Below, piece by piece: positions 54,716 to 64,000 of a DNA stretch of 64,000 nt; positions within the stretch are counted from its first letter, which is position 1; each line of letters begins with the position of its first letter. Under the pieces are notes generated by a model. That model had not been told where the DNA came from, did not search any database, and worked only from the letters and a program-made list of their open reading frames with translations. The stretch is from Burkholderiales bacterium (GTDB lineage: Bacteria; Pseudomonadota; Gammaproteobacteria; Burkholderiales; SG8-41): the NCBI GenBank assembly GCA_019634975.1, contig JAHCAI010000015.1, forward strand, positions 1 to 64,000, read 5' to 3'. The position numbers and the translations under genes were made by a program.

Positions 54716-57301
54716 ATGCAGACCGGAACCGCCAGCGTCCGCCGCAACGTAGATTCCAGCGGGCAACGCGCCGCGCTGTCGGAAGAGCGCGCCGAGCTGC
54801 AGAGGCGGTTCGAGGCGGGAGATCTGGGGCGGGAACTGCTGCAACGGCTGGCGCTGCTGACCGACCGTCACCTGCGCCTTGCCTGGAAGGCGCGTGACAT
54901 GCCCGGCAGCGCCGCACTGCTTGCCGTCGGCGGCTACGGCCGCGGACAGCTGTTTCCGCATTCCGATGTGGACATCCTGATCCTTCTGCCGGCGGCGCCC
55001 GACGAGGTATTGCAGGGAAAGCTCGAACTGCTCGTCGGCGCGTTCTGGGACATCGGCCTTGACGTCGGCCACAGCGTGCGCACGCTGGAACAATGTTTCG
55101 AAGTCGCCGCGGACGACGTGACCGTGCAAACCAACCTGCTGGAATCACGGCTGCTGTGCGGCGACCGCGAGCTCTACCGGAAATTCGTCCGGCGGCTGCA
55201 CAAATCCATGGACCCCGCCGCATTCCTGCGCGCCAAGCGCATCGAACAGCAGGAGCGGCACTCGCGCCATCAGGCGACAAACCTCGAACCCAACCTCAAG
55301 GAAAGCCCGGGCGGCCTGCGCGACCTGAACGCCATACTGTGGATTTCTCGCGCGGCGGATCTGGGCCGGACCTGGCTGGAACTGGCCCGCCGCGGCTTCA
55401 TCACAAGGGAAGAAGCGCTCGCAATCAGCCGGCACGAGCGGACACTGGAGATCCTGCGCATCCGCCTGCATTACCTTGCCGGGCGCCGCGAAGACCGCCT
55501 GCTGTTCGACCACCAGACCGCGCTGGCCACGCAGCTCGGCTTCGCCAACCGCGGCGGTCGGCGCGCAAGCGAGCGCCTGATGCAGCGCTACTACCAGACC
55601 GCAAAATCGGTGTCCCAGCTCAACACCATCCTGCTGCAGAACCTCGCATTGCGGATTTCGCCGCCGTCCAACCCGAGCCGGGCCATCCCGCTGAACCCGC
55701 GGTTCGAGGTGCGTGGCGAACTGCTTTCCGCGCCGGACGAGACCATCTTCGAGCGTGATCCCTGCACGATCCTGGAGGCGTTCTCGCTTCTGCAGCGGCA
55801 TGCCGAAATCAGGGGTATCGGTGCCGTGACCCTGCGTGCGCTGTGGCGCGCGCGGCGCCGCATCAACCCGGCGACACGCCGTGATCCGCGAATGCGCGCC
55901 CTGTTCCTCGACATCCTGCGCAGCCCGGATCGGATGATCCGTGAACTGAGGCGCATGCACCAGTTCGACATCCTCGGCCGCTACATCCCGGCATTCGGGC
56001 GGGTCACCGGCCAGATGCAGCACGACCTCTATCACGTATATACCGTGGACGAGCACATCCTCAAGGTCGTGCGCAACCTGCGCCGTTTCGCGGTTCCCGA
56101 ACTGGCCCATGAGTTTCCGCTGTGCAGCCGCCTGATGAGCGAGTTCGACAAACCCGAGCTGCTCTACCTCGCCGGCCTGTTTCATGACATTGCCAAGGGC
56201 AGGGGCGGAGATCACTCCGAACTGGGCAGGGTGGACGCCCTGCGCTTCTGCAGGACCCACGGCCTGGCAACCGCTGATGCCGAGCTCGTGGCATGGCTGG
56301 TCGAACAGCACCTGGTGATGTCCGCCACCGCGCAGAAGCAGGACCTCTCCGATCCGGAGACGGTGCGCGCTTTTGCGCAACGCGTCGGCAACGAACGCCG
56401 GCTGGTCGCGCTCTACCTGCTGACGGTCGCTGACATCCGCGGCACCAGCCCGAAAGTCTGGAATGCCTGGAAGGCCAAGCTGCTGGAGGACCTGTTCCAC
56501 GCCACCCGCGGACTGCTGACCGGGGAGCGCAGCGAACGCCAGGACGGGCAGCACGCGCGCCAGGAGGACGCCAGGGCACGCCTGCGCCTTTATGCAATCC
56601 CCGAGTCCGATTACAGCGAGTTGTGGAAACAGCTGGACACGGCGTATTTCCTGCGTCACGAGGCACAGGAAATCGCCTGGCATACCCGCCACCTGCATCG
56701 CCGAGTCAACTCGGCAACGCCGGTGGTCAAGGCACGCCTTTCGCCGATCGGTGAAGGCCTGCAGGTGCTGGTCTATGTCGCCGACCAGGAGGAGCTGTTT
56801 TCACGCATCTGCAGCTTTTTCGAGGGCATCAGCTTCGACATCTTCGAAGCCCGCATCCATACCACCCGCCACGGCTACGCGCTCGACACATTCCACGTCC
56901 AGGACAGCTCGAACCGCCAGCCCGGCTACCGCGACCTGATCAGCTACATCGAATACGAGCTGGCCGAGAAACTTTCGGTCAAGGCACCGCTGCCACCGCT
57001 CGGCAAGCCGCGCCTGGGCCGCCAGCTGCGCCACTTCCCGATAACCCCGGAGGTCAGCATCCAGGCCGATGAGCGCGGACACTACCGCGTGCTGTCCATC
57101 GTTGCCGGCGACAGGCCCGGCCTGCTGTCGCGCATTTCCCGCACGCTGACCGCATTCGGCATCAGCCTGCACTCGGCAAAAATCAACACCCTGGGCGCAC
57201 GCGCCGAGGACAGCTTCGTGATCAGCGGCGAAGCGCTGAACAACCCGAAAACCACGGTGCGCTTCGAGAGCGAACTGCTGGAGCAGCTGCGCGTCAAGTA
57301 G
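54716..57301 (+). CDS. glnD: [Protein-PII] uridylyltransferase / uridylyl-removing enzyme
   Basis: The 861-residue nitrogen sensor uridylylates PII when glutamine is low and removes UMP when it is high. The nucleotidyltransferase site GGYGRGQLFPHSDVD (72-86), the HD-domain segment LFHDIAKGRGGDHSELG and two C-terminal ACT domains (about 685-760 and 795-860) are visible. ATG at 54716, 23 bp after map. Full length for the family; no frameshift seen. Confidence 0.97.
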   Translation: MQTGTASVRRNVDSSGQRAALSEERAELQRRFEAGDLGRELLQRLALLTDRHLRLAWKARDMPGSAALLAVGGYGRGQLFPHSDVDILILLPAAPDEVLQGKLELLVGAFWDIGLDVGHSVRTLEQCFEVAADDVTVQTNLLESRLLCGDRELYRKFVRRLHKSMDPAAFLRAKRIEQQERHSRHQATNLEPNLKESPGGLRDLNAILWISRAADLGRTWLELARRGFITREEALAISRHERTLEILRIRLHYLAGRREDRLLFDHQTALATQLGFANRGGRRASERLMQRYYQTAKSVSQLNTILLQNLALRISPPSNPSRAIPLNPRFEVRGELLSAPDETIFERDPCTILEAFSLLQRHAEIRGIGAVTLRALWRARRRINPATRRDPRMRALFLDILRSPDRMIRELRRMHQFDILGRYIPAFGRVTGQMQHDLYHVYTVDEHILKVVRNLRRFAVPELAHEFPLCSRLMSEFDKPELLYLAGLFHDIAKGRGGDHSELGRVDALRFCRTHGLATADAELVAWLVEQHLVMSATAQKQDLSDPETVRAFAQRVGNERRLVALYLLTVADIRGTSPKVWNAWKAKLLEDLFHATRGLLTGERSERQDGQHARQEDARARLRLYAIPESDYSELWKQLDTAYFLRHEAQEIAWHTRHLHRRVNSATPVVKARLSPIGEGLQVLVYVADQEELFSRICSFFEGISFDIFEARIHTTRHGYALDTFHVQDSSNRQPGYRDLISYIEYELAEKLSVKAPLPPLGKPRLGRQLRHFPITPEVSIQADERGHYRVLSIVAGDRPGLLSRISRTLTAFGISLHSAKINTLGARAEDSFVISGEALNNPKTTVRFESELLEQLRVK

Positions 57302-57317
57302 CCGCGCGGCGTTTCAC

Positions 57318-57851
57318 TCAGTCCTCCCCGGGAAAATCCCCGGGAAACAGCGCATCGGAAAACCCGAAGTTGCGCAGATCGCGGATACGCATCGGGTAAA
57401 GGATGCCGTCGAGGTGATCGCATTCATGCTGCACCACCCGCGCATGGAAGCCCTCGACACTGCGCTCGATGGGATTGCCCTCCGCATCGAATCCCGAATA
57501 GCGCAACCTCAGGCTGCGCGGCACCAGCCCGCGCATCCCCGGCACCGAAAGGCATCCTTCCCAGCCGTCTTCCGTCTCTGCGTCAAGAAACGTCAGCCGG
57601 GGATTGATCAACACGGTCTGGGGCACCGGCTCGGCACCGGGATAGCGCGGATTGGATATCAGACCGAAAATCACCACCCTCAGGCCCACGCCGATTTGCG
57701 GCGCCGCGAGTCCGGCGCCGTTCAGCGCGCGCATGGTGTCCTCCATGTCGGCGATCAGTTCGCGCAGTTCGGGGGTGCCGAAATGCTCGACAGGACGCGC
57801 CACCTGCAGCAGCCGAGGATCACCCATCCGCAGGACCGTCCTAACGGCCAT
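57318..57851 (-). CDS. def: Peptide deformylase
   Basis: The 177-residue metallo-enzyme removes the N-formyl group of nascent proteins. Motif 1 [10 protein letters not shown], motif 2 EGCLSVPG (Cys ligand) and motif 3 QHECDHLDG (two His, catalytic Glu) are intact. ATG at 57851 overlaps the 3' end of the phosphorylase gene by 11 bp. It is not linked to fmt here. Confidence 0.97.
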   Translation of the reverse strand: MAVRTVLRMGDPRLLQVARPVEHFGTPELRELIADMEDTMRALNGAGLAAPQIGVGLRVVIFGLISNPRYPGAEPVPQTVLINPRLTFLDAETEDGWEGCLSVPGMRGLVPRSLRLRYSGFDAEGNPIERSVEGFHARVVQHECDHLDGILYPMRIRDLRNFGFSDALFPGDFPGED

Positions 57852-58599
57852 GGCTCTGCGCCAGCATTCCCAGCATCGCGACCACCCTTTTCATCGCTGC
57901 GGAGGACACCGCCCTGATCTCCCCGATGGCGACGCCGTTGAGGTTGTCGCCGGTGCCGGCAGCGGCATTGACCACCACCGCCAGCATCGCGTAGCAAAGC
58001 CCCATCTCCCTCGCCAGCACCGCCTCCGGCATGCCGGTCATGCCGACCAGGTCGGCGCCATCGCGCGCCATGCGGCGGATCTCGGCCGCGGTCTCCAGGC
58101 GCGGCCCCTGTGTCGCCCCGTAGACACCGCCGTCGCAGGGGCGCTCCCCGGCCGCAGCACCGGCACGCAGCAGCGCGGCGCGCATGGATGCGCAGAACGG
58201 CTGCGTGAAGTCGACATGCTCCAGCGGTTGCGCGACGCCGTCGAAAAACGTGGATTCGCGGCCATGGGTGTAGTCAATGATCTGGTCCGGCACCACCAGC
58301 ATGCCCGGTGCAAGGCCTTCGCGGATGCCGCCGACCGTGGCCACGGCGACGACATCGCGCACCCCGCAGTCGTGCAGCGCCCTGATATTCGCCCGGTAAT
58401 TGATCCGGTGCGGAGCCAGGGAATGCCCATCGCCATGGCGCGCAAGGAATGCCACTTCCGTCCCGCCCAGCCTGCCGAAGCTCAGCGCAGACGACGGCTC
58501 GCCGTAAGGCGTGCTGACCCGCTCCCGGCGCAATCCCTCGAGACCGTCGAGACGATCCAGTCCGCTGCCGCCGATGATGCCGAGCAGGGTCAAGCGCAT
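57841..58599 (-). CDS. S-methyl-5'-thioinosine phosphorylase (MTAP/PNP family)
   Basis: The 252-residue trimeric-type nucleoside phosphorylase has [10 protein letters not shown], the phosphate/ribose site [33 protein letters not shown] and [15 protein letters not shown]. In the base-recognition segment [11 protein letters not shown] an Asn stands where adenine-specific MTAP enzymes have Asp, favouring 6-oxopurines, hence methylthioinosine. Its product hypoxanthine is the substrate of Hpt, encoded immediately upstream with a 10-bp overlap. MTA phosphorylase is the alternative assignment. Confidence 0.88.
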   Translation of the reverse strand: MRLTLLGIIGGSGLDRLDGLEGLRRERVSTPYGEPSSALSFGRLGGTEVAFLARHGDGHSLAPHRINYRANIRALHDCGVRDVVAVATVGGIREGLAPGMLVVPDQIIDYTHGRESTFFDGVAQPLEHVDFTQPFCASMRAALLRAGAAAGERPCDGGVYGATQGPRLETAAEIRRMARDGADLVGMTGMPEAVLAREMGLCYAMLAVVVNAAAGTGDNLNGVAIGEIRAVSSAAMKRVVAMLGMLAQSHGR

Positions 58600-59138
58600 C
58601 TCCCCGGCGGCAGCGCGTAGATCGCCGGCAGGTTGCGCCAGGCGCCGCGCAGGTCCATGCCGTATCCGAAAACATAGCGGTCCGGAACCTGCACGCCAAC
58701 GAAATCCGCCGCCAGCGGTTTCTTCCGCGGCAGCTGCTTGTCCGCAAAAACCGCGATGCGCACCTCGAGCGCCCCGGCTGCCAGCAGGCGCTCGCGGATG
58801 GCTGCCAGCGTGTGTCCCTCGTCGAGAATATCGTCCACCAGTAGCACCACGCGGCCGCGCGCCGAGGACGGCACGTCCACCCGCCAGCGCAGCTCGCCGC
58901 CGCGGGTCTCCGTGCCGTAACGGGTCGCGTCCACGTAATCGAAGTCGAGCAGGAAAGGCAGCAGCGGCAGCAGCTGGCCTGCGAACACAACGCCGCCGCG
59001 CATCACCGCCAGCACCAGTGGCCGGCGTCCGGCGAGCAGAGCAGCGACCTCCCCGGCCACGCGCAACAGGGCTTGCCGGACTTCGTCGGGCGATACCAGC
59101 TGCTCGGCGCCTTCAGGCAGGTCCGGCGTGCGCTGCAT
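58590..59138 (-). CDS. hpt: Hypoxanthine-guanine phosphoribosyltransferase
   Basis: The 182-residue purine salvage enzyme converts hypoxanthine or guanine and PRPP to IMP or GMP. The PRPP loop VVLLVDDILDEGHTL and the N-terminal VLAVMRGGVVFAGQLL are clear; KQLPRKKPLAADFVGVQVPDRYVFGYGMD (residues about 138-165) closes the base site. ATG at 59138 is preferred to a GTG five codons upstream. Confidence 0.92.
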   Translation of the reverse strand: MQRTPDLPEGAEQLVSPDEVRQALLRVAGEVAALLAGRRPLVLAVMRGGVVFAGQLLPLLPFLLDFDYVDATRYGTETRGGELRWRVDVPSSARGRVVLLVDDILDEGHTLAAIRERLLAAGALEVRIAVFADKQLPRKKPLAADFVGVQVPDRYVFGYGMDLRGAWRNLPAIYALPPGRCA

Positions 59139-59157
59139 TGCCCCCGCCTGCACCGGC

Positions 59158-59526
59158 TCAATAGGTGAAGGTCACGACGTCATCGTCCATCGCCTGCTCG
59201 ATGACGTAGGCGCCGCCCACGGTCTCGGAAATTTCGGGAATCAGGTCATCCCCCCAGAGCTCCAGGGTCGGGGTGCAAACCTTGAAGCTCACGCCGGCTT
59301 CGTGCGCATCCTTGATGAAGTCATAGACGCTCTTCGGCGAACCTTCCTTGACGAACAGCTTTTCCGCGACGCCCTTCTTTGCCAGCTCGCCTGCGCGCGC
59401 GGTCAGTATCATTTCCACTTCATAGTCCATGGCTGCCGCCACGGTGGCCTGGAAGAACGGCGCACCGAGCTCGGAGCCGTTGGAAGGGTCGGTGTTGACC
59501 ATGATGATCATCAGCTTGTTAGCCAT
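59158..59526 (-). CDS. DsrE/DsrF-like family protein
   Basis: The 122-residue alpha/beta protein begins MANKLMIIMVNTDPSNGSELGA and has a single conserved-looking Cys in FKVCTPTLELWGDDL. It resembles DsrE-like sulfur-trafficking proteins, but no dsr, sox or tus genes are near, so a role in sulfur transfer is only possible. ATG at 59526 with GAGG upstream. The gap to galU has no clear promoter. Confidence 0.82.
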   Translation of the reverse strand: MANKLMIIMVNTDPSNGSELGAPFFQATVAAAMDYEVEMILTARAGELAKKGVAEKLFVKEGSPKSVYDFIKDAHEAGVSFKVCTPTLELWGDDLIPEISETVGGAYVIEQAMDDDVVTFTY

Positions 59527-59593
59527 GTTTGCGCCTCGCGGGATGGTTGCACTGCACGGAATATTAGCACGCGATGATATACGGCCCGCGCAT

Positions 59594-60481
59594 TCAGCGG
59601 GCGGAACGCGTCCGTCCGCGCAGGTAACGGCGAAAGCCCGCGCCAACCTCCGGATGCTTCACCGCAAGCTCGACATTGGCTTCCAGATAGCCGAGCTTGG
59701 TGCCGCAGTCATAGCGTCGACCCGCGAATTCCCAGGCCAGCACCGTCTCCCGCCGCTGCAGCCGCGCAATGGCATCGGTCAACTGGATCTCGCCCCCGGC
59801 ACCGGCGCTTGAGCGCGACAGCTCGCCGAATATTTGCGGGCTCAGGATGTAACGGCCGACAACGCCCAGCCGCGACGGCGCCAGTTCCGCCGGCGGCTTC
59901 TCGACGATGCCGCTGATGGCATGCGGCGATCGCGAGCGCGGCGGGATGGCCACCACCCCGTAACGCGATACTTCCGAGCGGGCAACCTTCTGCACGGCGA
60001 TCACCGAGGCCCCTTCCTCACGGTGCAGCTTTTCCATCTGCACCAGCACGGGAACGCGCGCATCGATCAGGTCGTCCGCGAGCAGCACCGCGAAAGGCTC
60101 ATCGCCGACCGCCGGTTGCGCGCACAGCACCGCGTGCCCGAGCCCCAGCGGCTGGGCCTGGCGCACGAACATGCAGCTGACCCCTTTCGGCAATATGCCG
60201 CGAACTTCGGCGAGCAAGGCCTTGCGGCCGCTCTTCTCCAGTGCGAGTTCAAGCTCCACGGCCTGGTCGAAGTGGTCCTCGATCGCCCGCTTGCCGCGCC
60301 CGGTGACGAAAATCAGCTCGGTGACACCTGCCGCCACCGCTTCCTCCACCGCGTACTGGATCAGCGGCTTGTCGACCACGGGCAGCATTTCCTTCGGGCT
60401 TGCTTTCGTTGCCGGCAGAAATCGGGTGCCGAGGCCCGCCACCGGGAACACCGCCTTGCGTATCGAGTTTTTTTTCACCAC
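59594..60481 (-). CDS. galU: UTP--glucose-1-phosphate uridylyltransferase
   Basis: The 295-residue nucleotidyltransferase makes UDP-glucose. The signature [29 protein letters not shown] (residues 11-39), LGLGHAV and LLADDLI are present; [10 protein letters not shown] is near the C-terminus. The start is GTG at 60481 with GGAG seven bases upstream, directly after the ligA stop; a second GTG follows at once. Confidence 0.97.
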   Translation of the reverse strand: MVKKNSIRKAVFPVAGLGTRFLPATKASPKEMLPVVDKPLIQYAVEEAVAAGVTELIFVTGRGKRAIEDHFDQAVELELALEKSGRKALLAEVRGILPKGVSCMFVRQAQPLGLGHAVLCAQPAVGDEPFAVLLADDLIDARVPVLVQMEKLHREEGASVIAVQKVARSEVSRYGVVAIPPRSRSPHAISGIVEKPPAELAPSRLGVVGRYILSPQIFGELSRSSAGAGGEIQLTDAIARLQRRETVLAWEFAGRRYDCGTKLGYLEANVELAVKHPEVGAGFRRYLRGRTRSAR

Positions 60482-60482
60482 G

Positions 60483-63649
<3,167 letters not shown>

Positions 63650-63665
63650 CGCCGCCCCTTCGGCC

Positions 63666-64000
63666 TCAGGCCGCCTCCTCCGTGAGCTTCATCGCCGCGT
63701 CGATGTCCACCGCCACGATGCGCGAAACCCCGGGCTCCTGCATGGTCACCCCCAGCAGCTGGTTGGCGATCTCCATTGTGATCTTGTTGTGGCTGATGAA
63801 CACGAACTGCGACTGCTCGGACATTTTCCTGACCAGCTCGCAAAAGCGGCCGGTGTTGTGGTCATCGAGAGGCGCATCGACCTCGTCGAGCATGCAGAAC
63901 GGCGCCGGATTGAGCTGGAATATCGAGAACACCAGCGCCATGGCGGTAAGCGCCTTCTCCCCGCCCGACAGCAGGTGAATCGAGCTGTTCTTCTTGCCTG
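63666..64000 (-). CDS. smc: Chromosome segregation protein SMC, C-terminal part, truncated by window edge
   Basis: Only the final 111 codons are inside the window. They contain the ABC signature [11 protein letters not shown], Walker [16 protein letters not shown] and the D-loop/H-switch [12 protein letters not shown]. This is the C-terminal ATPase half of SMC. The rest lies beyond position 64000. The smc-zipA-ligA order is conserved in betaproteobacteria. Confidence 0.96.
   Translation of the reverse strand, partial: GKKNSSIHLLSGGEKALTAMALVFSIFQLNPAPFCMLDEVDAPLDDHNTGRFCELVRKMSEQSQFVFISHNKITMEIANQLLGVTMQEPGVSRIVAVDIDAAMKLTEEAA

Noticed and set aside
55145..56698. 517-codon minus-strand frame opposite glnD
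   Set aside because: It is antisense to the well-supported uridylyltransferase and has no recognisable motif.

Overview
This is a GC-rich chromosomal segment (roughly 60-65% GC by eye, not computed) from a Gram-negative bacterium, most likely a betaproteobacterium. The evidence is gene content and order: rpoE-rseA-rseB-mucD-grx-lepA-lepB-DUF4845-rnc-era-recO-pdxJ-acpS-nagZ; uvrC-pgsA-tRNA Gly/Cys/Leu; pyrG-kdsA-eno-ftsB; ppsA/ppsR; and rpsB-tsf-pyrH-frr-uppS-cdsA-dxr-rseP-bamA-ompH-lpxD-fabZ-lpxA-lpxB-rnhB. The genus cannot be told from the sequence alone. I see no insertion sequence, prophage, plasmid gene or CRISPR array. Coding density is very high and many neighbouring genes share start and stop bases (ATGA, GTGA, TGATG).

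Layout. 1-5.3 kb, minus strand: the N-terminal part of an NDP-forming acyl-CoA synthetase, a DEDDh exonuclease, a cNMP/CBS/DUF294 protein, a universal stress protein and a DUF1178 protein. 5.27-5.63 kb: tRNA-Leu(UAA), tRNA-Cys(GCA) and tRNA-Gly(GCC). 5.7-20.3 kb, minus: pgsA, uvrC, uracil-DNA glycosylase, nagZ, acpS, pdxJ, recO, era, rnc, DUF4845, lepB, lepA, a glutaredoxin-like gene, and the envelope-stress unit mucD-rseB-rseA-rpoE, preceded by a good sigma-E promoter. 20.5-27.9 kb: a fused osmolyte ABC transporter subunit, an omega-amino-acid:pyruvate aminotransferase, an unknown gene, a 1171-residue iron-sulfur flavoprotein that resembles both NfnAB subunits in one chain, and a tiny membrane ORF. 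27.9-35.4 kb, minus: folD, ftsB, eno, kdsA, pyrG (strong promoter) and ppsA, with ppsR divergent.

36.3-39.4 kb: a TrmH-family methyltransferase, then senA (selenoneine synthase-like) and senB (selenosugar synthase-like). The two sen genes are divergent across a 58-bp spacer holding a perfect 12-bp palindrome. No senC/selD lies nearby. This small selenium-metabolism island sits between rnhB and the methyltransferase and is the most notable accessory content. 39.4-53.5 kb, minus: the conserved translation / isoprenoid / outer-membrane / lipid A cluster. 53.7-57.3 kb, plus: map and glnD. 57.3-64 kb, minus: def, methylthioinosine phosphorylase, hpt, a DsrE-family protein, galU, ligA, zipA and the 3' end of smc.

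Functional themes: sigma-E envelope stress (rpoE/rseAB/mucD here; rseP, bamA and ompH 25 kb away), lipid A and Kdo precursor synthesis (lpxA/B/D, fabZ, kdsA), genome maintenance (uvrC, udg, recO, ligA, rnhB, smc), translation factors, and purine/methylthio salvage (MTI phosphorylase with Hpt). The observations most worth following are the split sen locus, the Nfn-like fusion, a KdsA with Asp at the usual metal-Cys position, structured leaders at rpsB and rpoE, and a set of similar AT-rich patches in an otherwise GC-rich background.
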